Virus record (IMG/VR): IMGVR_UViG_3300028178_000001
Span: 28,108 to 92,107 of that record
Reading direction: 5' to 3' (one strand)
From: a virus
Length of the DNA stretch: 64,000 nucleotides
Shown here one piece after another: positions 50,090-59,317 of this stretch (positions are counted from its first letter, which is position 1; each line of letters begins with the position of its first letter). Below the pieces are notes generated by a model that did not search any database, was not told where the DNA came from, and was given only the letters and a program-made list of their open reading frames with translations. The translations under genes and the position numbers were made by a program.

Positions 50090-51166
50090 ATGAAGACAAT
50101 AAAAAAAGGGGTAGAACAGCTTATAGTTCTTGATCAAGCAGGCTTAGGAAGCGGAAAACACGTTTACCTAACATTGATTGGCGGGAATGGTCTAGCAATT
50201 AAAAATTCTTCAGCGGTTGACATAAAAGATTTGCCACTTTCCTACAACGCAACTTCATCTCTCTATGAAGCAGCCGTAACTGTAGCCTCGGATGAGCCGG
50301 ACCAATTCGTCCGGCTCTTCTTTTACGCAACAGACACAAACGTAGAAAACAAATATTACCCGGAAGACGCAAAGTTAGAGCCAGTAGCCGGAGTGATAGC
50401 TTCAGAGGTTGAAATAGTACCCGTACAATTTTTTATTGATTACATCCTTGCAAAATCGAGCAGATTAGACCCGGGATATGAACAAGCAATTACTAAGTAT
50501 TGTGAAGACCGGACAGGGCTAAGAAGTTTCTTAAGATCGGCCCAAGACACACTTGAAAAAGATAGTGAACTCTATTTTACCGAGAGGACATTAACCGAGA
50601 ACCGGGATAATTACTTCGAAAAATTCAGCATGAATCTTTGGCAAATCCAAGCTTATTATCCTCCCATAAATGAATTAACCAGTGTAAAGATAAAATACGG
50701 AAACGTTGAACTTCTTGGAATTGGAGTTGATCTTTTTACATTCGATAGGATGACCGGCATTATTGAATTTTTGCCTTTGCCAACGGGCGGAACGGCCGGG
50801 CTTTATACCTTACTTCTAGGCAGTTTAAGCGCCTTGGGGTTGAATATATTGACCGGAGGAGCGTTGGAGAGAATACCAAACTTTTTTCAATTTACTTATA
50901 AGACCGGCTTGGTTTATACAGGCGCAGACCAGTTTGAGGTTGAAGGGATAAGACAAGCAGTTTGCCGCCGGGCATTTTTAAGTGTGGTCCATCATCTAGA
51001 CCCGGCAGCAAGAGTTATTAGCGAGAGCGAAAGTATTGACGGAGTAACCGGGAGCATAAGTTCGGGTGTAGCAAAGGTTATTACAGAGCTAAAACAGGAT
51101 GAAACAAAATATATAAATAGTTTGCGCCAGAAGTATGGTAAGAATTTTAACGTTGTGGTCGGGTAA
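50090..51166 (+). CDS. Putative head-tail connector protein
   Basis: The 358-aa product follows the capsid gene in the connector region. It has a beta-rich N-terminus (about 1-110), a central helical part (QFFIDYILAKSSRLDPGYEQ) and a C-terminal AVCRRAFLSVVHHLDPAARV segment. No precise family is recognised. A terminator-like hairpin is embedded at 50294-50324. Confidence 0.5.
   Translation: MKTIKKGVEQLIVLDQAGLGSGKHVYLTLIGGNGLAIKNSSAVDIKDLPLSYNATSSLYEAAVTVASDEPDQFVRLFFYATDTNVENKYYPEDAKLEPVAGVIASEVEIVPVQFFIDYILAKSSRLDPGYEQAITKYCEDRTGLRSFLRSAQDTLEKDSELYFTERTLTENRDNYFEKFSMNLWQIQAYYPPINELTSVKIKYGNVELLGIGVDLFTFDRMTGIIEFLPLPTGGTAGLYTLLLGSLSALGLNILTGGALERIPNFFQFTYKTGLVYTGADQFEVEGIRQAVCRRAFLSVVHHLDPAARVISESESIDGVTGSISSGVAKVITELKQDETKYINSLRQKYGKNFNVVVG
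50294..50324 (+). terminator. Intragenic terminator-like hairpin
   Basis: gagccggac (50294-50302) and gtccggctc (50309-50317) form a perfect 9-bp GC-rich stem with a 6-nt loop, followed by ttctttt. It lies in the first fifth of the connector gene. Confidence 0.5.
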
Positions 51167-51168
51167 GT

Positions 51169-51198
51169 TAATTAGGAATTACGAATTAGGGATTAGGA
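51169..51198 (+). repeat. Heptamer tract (GAATTAG)n
   Basis: Three to four degenerate copies (one as gaattac, one gggattag) separate 51166 from ATG 51199 and supply the purine-rich ribosome binding site. Confidence 0.65.
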
Positions 51199-51333
51199 AT
51201 GGACGAAAAGTATTTTGAAAGTTTAAGAAAATTACCGGTTAATGATTGGACAACAATTGCTCAATTCCATAGAATAATTATGAATTACAAAAAGATGAAA
51301 TTGTTAGCTGAAAAGCATAAAGTAAAATGTTAA
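51199..51333 (+). CDS. 44-aa hypothetical protein
   Basis: ATG 51199 is preceded by ATTAGG from the heptamer tract. The Lys-rich helical peptide (ends KLLAEKHKVKC) overlaps the next gene's start by seven bases. No family is recognised. Coupling makes expression plausible. Confidence 0.45.
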   Translation: MDEKYFESLRKLPVNDWTTIAQFHRIIMNYKKMKLLAEKHKVKC

Positions 51334-52034
51334 AAATTATTGATGAAAATATTGTACGAAGTTTGAGAAGGTTCGGGCAGACGGTAAAGCATTACCCGGG
51401 TACGTTGTGCAGTTGTATAGGTGAAAATAACGGGGTACCGCTATTAAACCATACTTGCAACCAGGGTTATTATTATGGGGCACCCGAAACAATTGTTGCA
51501 ATAAGAACAGCGATATCTTACAAATATTTGAACACACCGCAGGGAGTTATTTATGACGGCGGGGCAACGTTTACAATACCAAGATTAAATTTAAGCGGAG
51601 TTGAACAGAGAGCTTATTCAACAATTATCCACGGTGACATTTTAGTATGTGAGAACAAAACGAGACGGGATACGGATATACTAAAGCGCGGAGTACGTGA
51701 TTTTATTTATGCGTTTGATGTTACTGAAGTCTTAGGCATTTACAAGAATAGTGCTAAATATGCAAGTTCGAATTATACAATTACTGAGGCAATAAGCATT
51801 GCCGGTAAGTTAATGACCATTGTTTGGAATACGGGGAAGGGGCCGGAGGTTGGTGAAAGTTACACGGTAGAATTTATTTGTGCTCAACAATTTAAAGTGT
51901 GGGAAGATGCGGGAAGCGATAGAGGAACGGATGAAAACAGACTACCGAAAAAGATGCTTACCGTATTAAGGAGATTTGTTTCACCGGTAGAAAATAATCT
52001 TGACACAGTAGAAACGCAGCAGGAGTTGTACTAA
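51327..52034 (+). CDS. Putative head-tail joining protein
   Basis: The 235-aa product has an N-terminal Cys-containing region (GTLCSCIGENNG...CNQGYYYG) and then beta-rich sequence ending FVSPVENNLDTVE. It lies in the neck-gene region between the connector and the large zeta-domain protein. Assignment rests on gene order alone. Confidence 0.5.
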   Translation: MLKIIDENIVRSLRRFGQTVKHYPGTLCSCIGENNGVPLLNHTCNQGYYYGAPETIVAIRTAISYKYLNTPQGVIYDGGATFTIPRLNLSGVEQRAYSTIIHGDILVCENKTRRDTDILKRGVRDFIYAFDVTEVLGIYKNSAKYASSNYTITEAISIAGKLMTIVWNTGKGPEVGESYTVEFICAQQFKVWEDAGSDRGTDENRLPKKMLTVLRRFVSPVENNLDTVETQQELY

Positions 52035-55000
52035 TGATAATTACCATATTTGGAAAATCGATAAAGCTAGGGAATAACCCCAACCAAATAGATATGTTTG
52101 CAACAGCCGGAACGGAAAAGGAATTTGCCCCGGGTGATAAGCGAAGATTAGAAGTTACAAACGGCGGAAAATTGCGTTGGAAAAATGCGGATGAGGAGAA
52201 AAAAGAAGAACCTATAAAACAAAATTCTATGCTTGCGGAATTAGCAAAAATTAAAATATCGAATAAACCGGAAGACGTAGTAAAAAGAATGACTTTGCAC
52301 GATTTAGAACAATTTATTAACACCGTTGATAAAGCCCATACTTACGATAGCAATAAAGATGTTTATAACGAAGCAAAGAAAAGACTTGCTAAATTGAAAG
52401 GGGAGAAAGATCAGATAATTAATTTGATGAGCGATTATGAGGTTGTGCCGCCAAAATTAGCAAGACCTTCTGCAGATGATATTTTATTACCAAGTGATTC
52501 ACGAACAAGAAAAGAAGATTATCATAAACGTTTCCAAGCGGAAGATGTTAAGTTTGAGGAAATTAAGAAACCAAAGGGGAAGAAAGCAAAAATTACGATT
52601 AAGGGAATAAAGAAGGAAGAGCCGGTTAAAAAAGAGCCTTGGGAAACAACAAGGAGTGAATTTTTAAAACAGATACATATTAAAAAATATAGAGAAGTAT
52701 CCGTCCCTTATGATTTATACGAACTTTCGCACAACGGAACCGTTATTATAAGAGGACTTGACGTGACTCAAAAGGATAGTCTGTTAAATAACGATATTCT
52801 GACTTTCGCAGCGTTGGACAGTGATGGCTTAGGGCTAAAAGATGAAGATTTTAGGAGGGGAGTAATATCATTATTGCCAGATAAATTTTCTACATATAAA
52901 ATACATAAAAACAGTGTTCTACAAGCCCTATCCGAAGGCAAGCCCGTACCGCCGGAAGTGTTGAAGGATTACCCGGAGTTAGTGGATGAATATGGCTATG
53001 GCAAAAAGAGCAAAGTTTTAATAATCGGTAAAAACGATAAAATAATTTCGAGGGGAAAACTTACTAATGATTCAGAATTAAAAAACTATGTTGGGGAAGA
53101 TTACGCAAACAAGTTATTGGGGCAAGAACCAAAAGAAGATGATGGATGGGTTTATTTGGAAAAACAAGGAGAAACGTTTAAAGCGACTAATAATGCGGAA
53201 CCAATAAAGGCAGAAGAAGTAAGTAACGATAAAATACTTGATACAAAATTTGTTCATCATAGTTGGTATAGGAATACAAAGTCAGGTCCATATAAAACAA
53301 AAAGAGAAGCTTTAGACGAGATGGCGAAAAGCAATGATTTTGTTCTTGATAAAAAGCCGTCTAAAACGCAATCTAATAATTTAATGGACGATATAAATTA
53401 TGATGACATTCTTAGATACACAGGTAAAGAAAAAGGGACTTACAGACTTAGTGAAGTAGAGAAAAAATATTTCCTTGAACGGTCAGAGTACTATAAAAAA
53501 CAACGAGAAGCGGAAAGAACTAATAAACCCGCGACCAAAAGTATCTTCAAAAATTTATTTAAAGCCTTTGGTAAGCAAATATCAATGTTTGGAGCGCAAC
53601 CATACGCTAAGGAAGGACAAACGAAAGAAGGACGCGGTGGAACATTGAAATTAACGCGGGACAGCTCTGGGAAAGGGGCGCATTGGAAACTTGTGAACAA
53701 GCAAAACACAAATGACAATTCGCTAAAGGCGAACCAAACTGCAAAAGAAGAGAATAAAACCGGTGGGAAAATAATTAGCCCAACAAACGCGTTTGATCTA
53801 TTACAGGATAAAATTGGGAACAGCGTATTGTTGCAGGATAACGAGGGGAATTTATTGGGTGAGGGGGCTTTGCAGTTAGTTAACGAGAACAGCGAAGGGA
53901 ATTACTCGTTGTTTGTAAAGGAAGCAAATGGATTTGATTCACTTATTCCAATTCCGAAAAACCAAGCAGTTATACAAAAGGAAGATGGAATAAATTTCAA
54001 ATTTGCTGATAAAAACATTGTGATATCTACAGAACAAAAAAGTAAAATTGCGTCAAAGCCGGTTGAGATCCAAAAAGCGGAAGAGAACGCCAAACATGCT
54101 AGAAACTTAGAGAAGATGCGAAATTACAACGATTGGCAAAAGAAGGCTGATAATTATGCAAATATTGCAAACGGACAAAAAGATTGGTTTTTCGGAGATC
54201 TTGAAAATGCTGCTGATGCAGAAGATATAAACTTTAGTGTGAGAGACCGTATCATTAAAAAAGCGGATACGTTGTTTAAGGAAATAAAGAGGGGTGCAAC
54301 AAAGGCTGATAAGCCGGAAATTTACTCGGCATTAATTGGCGCGGTTGAGGTAAAAAGTATAGCCAAGGCAAAGGCAGTAATTTCTCAATTGAAGAAAAAA
54401 GGATATGAGATAACTGTTAATGAATTTGATAAAGGGATTGATGATGTAAAGGATAAGGAAAATTTCTTTACAAGAGTAAAAATAAGCAAAGGTGAAAACG
54501 ATCCATTGCCGAAGGAGTTGCAGTTTGCAACCGGTGAATATGCGAAAGCATTTGATGAATGCGCAAAGAAACCGAATCCGTTAAGAGAAACGGAAATGAG
54601 CTTGGGATTAAAAATCGCCGCTGAAGCGGTGCCGGAATTCAATACAATTAAGAAACAACTATTTAATAAAGCCGGAGAAGGGGTGGGGCAATTATGGGTT
54701 ACAGGGGGTTTGCCAGGGAGCGGGAAGAGCAGCACGTTAGGAGGAGAGTTTTACAAGAATAAGGTTTTGATAGATCCGGATAGTATAAAATATATGATTG
54801 CTGAGGAAAGAGGAATTACAAAAGAACAAGTTAATAAGAAGCCGTGGGAGCTGCATGAGGAGAGTTCGAATATTGCAAAGCATTTGGTTCGTGAGGCAAT
54901 ACGCGAAAAGAAGGATGTAATTTATGATGTTACTATGAAAGGGACGGAAAACTTAAACGATCTTCTTTATATGGTGAATAGCGACACCTTCCAAGCAAAC

Positions 55001-55726
55001 GCTGAGTTTATTCATCTACCTATTGAGAAAGGAATAGAACGCGACAAAGTTAGAGGTGAAAGAGGGGGTAGAAGCATAGGCGCTGATCTGTATAAAAAGT
55101 TGTTTGAGGATTATCCTACACACAAAGCATTTTTTCAGTTGAAAGATAGCTTTGATAATTTTAGGGTATATGATAACAGCGCGCCTTTGGGGGAAGGGGC
55201 GAAATTATTTTATGTAAAAAATGACGGACAGGAGAAAATACTTCACCCGGATATCCACGATGAATTTAAAAAATTTGGTTTGAAACAAATGGGAAAATCC
55301 TTACATTTAAAATACCAAATGAAAAAATTAATAAAATCCCTCGAAACAGAATTCCCATCCTCCGAATCCGATCAACCGGGTCAAGGCGGAGAAAACTTGC
55401 AAGAGTTACCCACAAGCGAAAAGATAAAATTATTTTTAAATTTTTCCGAACAAGGAATAGAACGAGACATCGATCCGGAACAAGATTTTGTTGGACTTGG
55501 CATGTTGAAGATGCATGGATTGATTGATGAGAATATGAACTTGACACCGGAAGGGGAACAGAAATATCAAGAACAGTTCGGGAATAAGTTCAACAACATG
55601 AACGGTGAAGAAAGCGATTTAGAACAAGTTATCAACCCGACAAAGAATATTGCTGAAGGGAATAACGGCGAGAAAAAATCGACAATAAAAGCGTTCGGGA
55701 AAAAGTTTAATAAAAGGGAGCAATAA
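52034..55726 (+). CDS. 1230-aa multidomain protein with zeta toxin-like kinase domain
   Basis: TAATG coupling sets the start at 52034. The frame contains two copies of a small module, FGKSIKLGNNPNQIDMF at the N-terminus and AFGKQISMFGAQ near residue 515, each followed by a Gly-rich strand region ending in a conserved Trp. Residues about 890-1060 form a P-loop kinase: TGGLPGSGKSS, VLIDPDSIKYM, YDVTMKGTEN, RGERGGRSIG, as in zeta toxins that phosphorylate UDP-N-acetylglucosamine. The C-terminus ends IKAFGKKFNKREQ. It is probably a head-packaged protein like the other giant genes here. Confidence 0.7.
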   Translation: MIITIFGKSIKLGNNPNQIDMFATAGTEKEFAPGDKRRLEVTNGGKLRWKNADEEKKEEPIKQNSMLAELAKIKISNKPEDVVKRMTLHDLEQFINTVDKAHTYDSNKDVYNEAKKRLAKLKGEKDQIINLMSDYEVVPPKLARPSADDILLPSDSRTRKEDYHKRFQAEDVKFEEIKKPKGKKAKITIKGIKKEEPVKKEPWETTRSEFLKQIHIKKYREVSVPYDLYELSHNGTVIIRGLDVTQKDSLLNNDILTFAALDSDGLGLKDEDFRRGVISLLPDKFSTYKIHKNSVLQALSEGKPVPPEVLKDYPELVDEYGYGKKSKVLIIGKNDKIISRGKLTNDSELKNYVGEDYANKLLGQEPKEDDGWVYLEKQGETFKATNNAEPIKAEEVSNDKILDTKFVHHSWYRNTKSGPYKTKREALDEMAKSNDFVLDKKPSKTQSNNLMDDINYDDILRYTGKEKGTYRLSEVEKKYFLERSEYYKKQREAERTNKPATKSIFKNLFKAFGKQISMFGAQPYAKEGQTKEGRGGTLKLTRDSSGKGAHWKLVNKQNTNDNSLKANQTAKEENKTGGKIISPTNAFDLLQDKIGNSVLLQDNEGNLLGEGALQLVNENSEGNYSLFVKEANGFDSLIPIPKNQAVIQKEDGINFKFADKNIVISTEQKSKIASKPVEIQKAEENAKHARNLEKMRNYNDWQKKADNYANIANGQKDWFFGDLENAADAEDINFSVRDRIIKKADTLFKEIKRGATKADKPEIYSALIGAVEVKSIAKAKAVISQLKKKGYEITVNEFDKGIDDVKDKENFFTRVKISKGENDPLPKELQFATGEYAKAFDECAKKPNPLRETEMSLGLKIAAEAVPEFNTIKKQLFNKAGEGVGQLWVTGGLPGSGKSSTLGGEFYKNKVLIDPDSIKYMIAEERGITKEQVNKKPWELHEESSNIAKHLVREAIREKKDVIYDVTMKGTENLNDLLYMVNSDTFQANAEFIHLPIEKGIERDKVRGERGGRSIGADLYKKLFEDYPTHKAFFQLKDSFDNFRVYDNSAPLGEGAKLFYVKNDGQEKILHPDIHDEFKKFGLKQMGKSLHLKYQMKKLIKSLETEFPSSESDQPGQGGENLQELPTSEKIKLFLNFSEQGIERDIDPEQDFVGLGMLKMHGLIDENMNLTPEGEQKYQEQFGNKFNNMNGEESDLEQVINPTKNIAEGNNGEKKSTIKAFGKKFNKREQ

Positions 55727-55749
55727 GTCCCCTTCTCCTTACTACATAA

Positions 55750-55761
55750 GTTAACTTATAA
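55750..55761 (+). promoter_or_regulatory. Diverged GTTAACTTATAA motif
   Basis: gttaacttataa lies 21 bases before ATG 55782 and partly matches the recurring motif, with acat replaced by ttat. Weak support. Confidence 0.3.
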
Positions 55762-55781
55762 GTTAATTTTAAAGATGCGAC

Positions 55782-56831
55782 ATGAATTACCAAATTGTTT
55801 ATGATATTGATTATTCAAAACTCTATGAGCTGATAAATCATATTGAACAACGACTTGGGAAGGAAGCGGAATTACCGCAGGCAGTTGAAGCCGCCGGTGA
55901 TCTAGCGGTACAGACATGGTTAAATGTTGCAGCAAGCAAGTTCAAACACTCCCAGGGGGAATATGCAAACGGAATAGTCTCGGGCGCGAAATACCCTTAC
56001 CAGAGTGATAACCTTCATTATAAGATCATCCACACCAGCCCACATGCAAAAGCTCTTGAAGAAGGATTCGAAGCATTCGATATGAAGAAGGCGCTTGATA
56101 CTTCGCCAAAGGTACGGATAGGGAAAGACGGTAAAAGGTATTTGGTAATCCCTTTTCAGCACGGTACACCAGGGACAACCTCAATGCGGAGTATGCCTAA
56201 AGAAGTTTACGACAAAGCGCCGGTTTACCAGCGCGAGGTAATTATGGGGAAGGTAAAATATTCTTTGGACGAAACGAGAACCGGTGCAAAAAATTTACGG
56301 CATTCTGTAGCGGTTAAAATGTACAACGAAGGAAGCATAAGAGGAGCGCGAAATTTAGCGGATGCAGAATTAATGAGGAGAAATAATCCGGAGCGGGTAC
56401 AACGGACAATGTATGCATGGGGAGACAAAATTAAGAACACGGGACAGCTGTTGCTTAGATCAGAACCGACGGAATATACGCTAACTGATAAAACAACCGG
56501 CGAAAAGTTTAAGGTAACATCCCCGGCACATAAAAGTAATATTTATGAAGGAATGATGAGATTCCAAACCAATCCTAATGTGAATAGGTTTAATTTCGGT
56601 AAGTTTATTTTTAAGCCGCACAACCAGACGGAGAACATGAGGAACTCAAGCGCATATTTTACCTTTCGGATTATGTCTGAAAATAGTCAAGGATGGATTC
56701 ATCCGGGATTAAGCGGAATGTTTATCTTAAAAGAGACCAAAGAAAGAATTGAACAGCCGGTTATGCAAATGTTGGCGGATGCAGCGCAAAAAGATTTGAG
56801 TGCCACCATTATGTCCTTTACAAACACTTAA
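55782..56831 (+). CDS. Putative neck/tail completion protein
   Basis: The 349-aa product has LPQAVEAAGDLAVQTWLNVA near the N-terminus and SPHAKALEEGFEAFDMKK, similar in style to HK97 gp10-like tail-completion proteins, and a C-terminal region with WIHPGLSGMFILKE. The start at ATG 55782 has only a weak ribosome binding site. A terminator follows. The neck role is inferred from position and resemblance. Confidence 0.5.
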   Translation: MNYQIVYDIDYSKLYELINHIEQRLGKEAELPQAVEAAGDLAVQTWLNVAASKFKHSQGEYANGIVSGAKYPYQSDNLHYKIIHTSPHAKALEEGFEAFDMKKALDTSPKVRIGKDGKRYLVIPFQHGTPGTTSMRSMPKEVYDKAPVYQREVIMGKVKYSLDETRTGAKNLRHSVAVKMYNEGSIRGARNLADAELMRRNNPERVQRTMYAWGDKIKNTGQLLLRSEPTEYTLTDKTTGEKFKVTSPAHKSNIYEGMMRFQTNPNVNRFNFGKFIFKPHNQTENMRNSSAYFTFRIMSENSQGWIHPGLSGMFILKETKERIEQPVMQMLADAAQKDLSATIMSFTNT

Positions 56832-56894
56832 AAAAATCATAAGTTTGAGATGCTTAATTACCCCCGTAATAAAGCTCCTTTGAATAAGTTCTAG

Positions 56895-56928
56895 AAAATC
56901 CCGCTTCCCGGCGGGATTTTTATTTTTA
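56895..56928 (+). terminator. Intrinsic terminator
   Basis: atcccgc (56898-56904) and gcgggat (56911-56917) with loop ttcccg, followed by ttttattttt. A well-formed terminator ends the head/neck block. Confidence 0.85.
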
Positions 56929-56945
56929 AAGAATTTGGTTTAAAT

Positions 56946-57119
56946 GTTAATATACAGTTTGCTTTGTAAAGTAACATTTAATATATTTCGAGCGCTTACA
57001 AAAGGAATTTAGCAAAATGAAATTAAGAACCCTTGTTACAGATGTGAACGTTTTCCCTCAAAAGAATTCCGTTGTAAGCACACGTTTGAGCAAGGGTTCT
57101 GTTATTATTGGAGTTTGTG
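56946..57119 (+). promoter_or_regulatory. Structured leader of third HNH gene
   Basis: It begins gttaatatacag and taacatttaatatattt, closely matching the first HNH leader at 3582. Two interleaved inverted repeats follow: gcttacaaaaggaattt (56994-57010) with aattccgttgtaagc (57065-57079), and agaacccttg (57026-57035) with caagggttct (57091-57100). The X-Y-X'-Y' order matches the first leader although the repeat sequences differ. Confidence 0.5.
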
Positions 57120-57749
57120 ATGCCATATAAAGACAAACAAAAACAAAAGGAATACTATGCAGAATATCACTCCGAACACAGAGACAAGAGAAACAAGCAA
57201 AACGCATTATACAAAGTAGAACATAAACAAGAATTAGAAGAACAAGGTAAACAGTATAGGCTTGAACACAAAGAAGAAATAAAAGCGAAAAAAACAAAAT
57301 ACCGTTTTGATAACATAGAAGAAATTAGAAAATATAAGGCTGTATATTCATTTACGAATAAAGATAGAATTAGAACACATCGGAGGGAATATAAAAAACG
57401 CAGAAAATTAATTGATCCATCATTCAAAACAAAATGTTATTTAAGGAAAAGAATCTGGTATGCTTTTAATAGAATGGGCTTAAACAAACCATGTAAGACC
57501 GAAGAATTGCTTGGTGCAGACTTTGAAACAGTAATGCGGCATATAGAATCGCAGTTTATCTTTGGCATGAGTTGGGAAAATTACGGTGAATGGCATATTG
57601 ATCACAAAAAACCACTAGCTTTGGCAAAAACCGAGAAGCAATTGATTAAACTTTGCCATTACACGAACTTGCAACCACTGTGGGCAGAAGAAAACCGGAG
57701 GAAACAAGCAAAAACCGATTACAAAATAAAAGAAGTACGATTTGGATAA
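57120..57749 (+). CDS. HNH homing endonuclease (classical HNH)
   Basis: I start it at ATG 57120, with GGAG six bases upstream. The 209-aa product has a basic N-terminal region of repeated Y-x-x-x-H/K-K-x-E units, probably helical DNA-binding. The C-terminal nuclease has WHIDHKKPLALA, then CHYTNLQPLWAEENRRK, the standard H-N-H ligands. It differs from the two zinc-ribbon HNH proteins at 3740 and 10350 but shares their leader architecture (first copy). The second RNA-small-ORF module lies directly downstream. Confidence 0.85.
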   Translation: MPYKDKQKQKEYYAEYHSEHRDKRNKQNALYKVEHKQELEEQGKQYRLEHKEEIKAKKTKYRFDNIEEIRKYKAVYSFTNKDRIRTHRREYKKRRKLIDPSFKTKCYLRKRIWYAFNRMGLNKPCKTEELLGADFETVMRHIESQFIFGMSWENYGEWHIDHKKPLALAKTEKQLIKLCHYTNLQPLWAEENRRKQAKTDYKIKEVRFG

Positions 57750-57767
57750 TTCAGAGAAAGGTAGTAG

Positions 57768-57945
57768 TTTTCCGCCGTCTAATAATCCAGGCGGTAAACC
57801 CGCTCCGTAATTGCGGTATTCTTATTTTAAAGAGTACAAGCGAATTAATAATAGCCAAGACTCCGCTTTTCGTGAGAGAGCGGGTATCTCCTGGAGATAT
57901 AGACAAGTCTTGGCATCTTTTCTGTCTAAAAATTCAGGAGTTCCT
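57768..57945 (+). ncRNA. Candidate structured RNA, copy 2 (leader of small-protein gene)
   Basis: The helices of copy 1 are kept: acccgctc (57798-57805) with gagcgggt (57878-57885), gccaagac (57854-57861) with gtcttggc (57907-57914), a gtattctt/aagagtac stem with compensating changes, and tatct/agata. The small loop changes from ttcgta to cctgga, and both potential partners change with it: tccagg at 57786-57791 and caggag, the Shine-Dalgarno, at 57935-57940 (paired by ctcctg, 57888-57893). The 37 bases from agccaagact to gggtatct are identical in both copies although the downstream proteins have diverged. Confidence 0.7.
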
Positions 57946-58284
57946 ATGTCCACATCCCAAAACCCACTATTCTTGCATCGCAAGAAGCCCGACCAATCAT
58001 ACGGTTGGTTACTTTCCGATAAACTTCAAGTATTGGAAGCTGTTGTAAGATGCATCAGCCTCACCAACGAACAAGGGATAAATGACCTTGGCACAACATT
58101 ACTACCCTTAACTCTTGCGAATGTTTTTGAGGAGTTTAGAGAGATTTACAACCACTACTTTTATGAGAACTTTGAATTTTCTATTCCGGTAGAAAAGAAA
58201 CTGATTGAGTTGTCAGAAAAACTTCACACCACCCCCAACATGTTAATAGAGAAGATGCTGAAGAGTATCGAGATAACCTCTTAA
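57946..58284 (+). CDS. Small protein downstream of structured RNA, paralogue B
   Basis: The 112-aa product starts at ATG 57946, five bases after CAGGAG. It shares QNPLFLHRKKPDQS, YENFEFSIPVEKKL and the C-terminal ELSEKL...LIEKMLK pattern with the protein at 10019-10363. Roughly half of aligned residues agree by eye. No known domain. It is followed by an interspersed palindrome with a T-rich tail. The tight link with the upstream RNA indicates a conserved RNA-protein module. Confidence 0.75.
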   Translation: MSTSQNPLFLHRKKPDQSYGWLLSDKLQVLEAVVRCISLTNEQGINDLGTTLLPLTLANVFEEFREIYNHYFYENFEFSIPVEKKLIELSEKLHTTPNMLIEKMLKSIEITS

Positions 58285-58296
58285 CCTCACCCCTTA

Positions 58297-58328
58297 CCCC
58301 TCTCCTTAAAAAGGAGAGGGGTTTTCTA
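58297..58328 (+). repeat. Palindrome cccctctcctt...aaggagagggg with T tail
   Basis: Eleven-bp arms (58297-58307 and 58311-58321) with loop aaa, followed by ttttct. It is near-identical to 45467-45491 and could also terminate transcription after the small gene. Confidence 0.65.
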
Positions 58329-58340
58329 TTTTAAACAATC

Positions 58341-58382
58341 TTTAAAATTCAACCCTTCGGAGAGAAAACTTTCCCTTAAATA
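58341..58382 (+). promoter_or_regulatory. Leader repeat upstream of tail gene block
   Basis: This segment repeats 46328-46369: attcaacccttcggagagaa is identical and ttcccttaaata is similar. It lies 45 bases before ATG 58427. Confidence 0.45.
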
Positions 58383-58426
58383 ACGGCTGTATTTAACAAA
58401 GTATTTCTCTTAGTATAAACATCAAC

Positions 58427-59317
58427 ATGATTACACCATTAACGACCCTTGAAGTTACTCCGCATCAATTAGGCAGCGAGCTCGATGTCTTTTGGGGTTT
58501 GCCAACGGTATTACCAACGAATTATAAAGTTTACATCTTTCAAAGATCGCAAACCGATGTTACTCCGGAAGAAATTGCCGATTATTTTGCTCACATCGCC
58601 GACCTTTCAACCTTTGTTTACAATGGTTTATTTGTGTTTGACAAAATACAAAACGGATCGGAAGGGATGGGGGTTTATGAAGTTGTAAATGGATTAGTGT
58701 ATTATTATAAGGGTGTGATAAGAGATGAGACCACGGGAGAATATTCGGCAACAATTTCAGCGCATACAACACCTAATGCGGATGTACTTGTAGAAATACA
58801 TGACGGGAAAGATATTGTAGCAAAAACATTAAAAAAAATGTTGGACGGGTTAAAGAATAAAGCCGGGAACAAAATACAATTAAGTAAGGATGTTGAGGTT
58901 GTAAAGCAATTTACAATGGGCGAACCAAAGGGTGATCAGTTTATGGTTGAACGGGTGAATGGTGCCAACTATCAGAACTATTGGGGGAACATATTATCAG
59001 CGCACGGACGAAGTGTTATTCTAGGTGATATGGATACGGATGTGATTAGAGCAACGTACATAACCATAAGCGGACCGGATAGACGGGATTTAATTACAAA
59101 TATTTTGAGAGGGCGCAAACCATTTTTAAAAATAATGGCAAAAAAATTGGGAGCGACCGATTGCCAGGTTACGATAGAGGGAGATTATTATAATCCTTCA
59201 TTCCACGGCGCAAATGTAGTGGGCACAACAATGATATTCAATTTATTGATTGAGAACAAAACAGAAATTAACTACGATGAAATTAATCAACATATAACCG
59301 ATATGAAGGTGATATAA
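58427..59317 (+). CDS. Putative tail/baseplate structural protein
   Basis: The 296-aa product opens the tail block. It has a beta-rich first half (TTLEVTPHQLGSELDVFWGL) resembling a fibronectin-like fold, and a second half with VGTTMIFNLLIENKTEINYD. No specific family is recognised; the location before endolysin and sheath genes supports a tail role. Confidence 0.5.
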   Translation: MITPLTTLEVTPHQLGSELDVFWGLPTVLPTNYKVYIFQRSQTDVTPEEIADYFAHIADLSTFVYNGLFVFDKIQNGSEGMGVYEVVNGLVYYYKGVIRDETTGEYSATISAHTTPNADVLVEIHDGKDIVAKTLKKMLDGLKNKAGNKIQLSKDVEVVKQFTMGEPKGDQFMVERVNGANYQNYWGNILSAHGRSVILGDMDTDVIRATYITISGPDRRDLITNILRGRKPFLKIMAKKLGATDCQVTIEGDYYNPSFHGANVVGTTMIFNLLIENKTEINYDEINQHITDMKVI

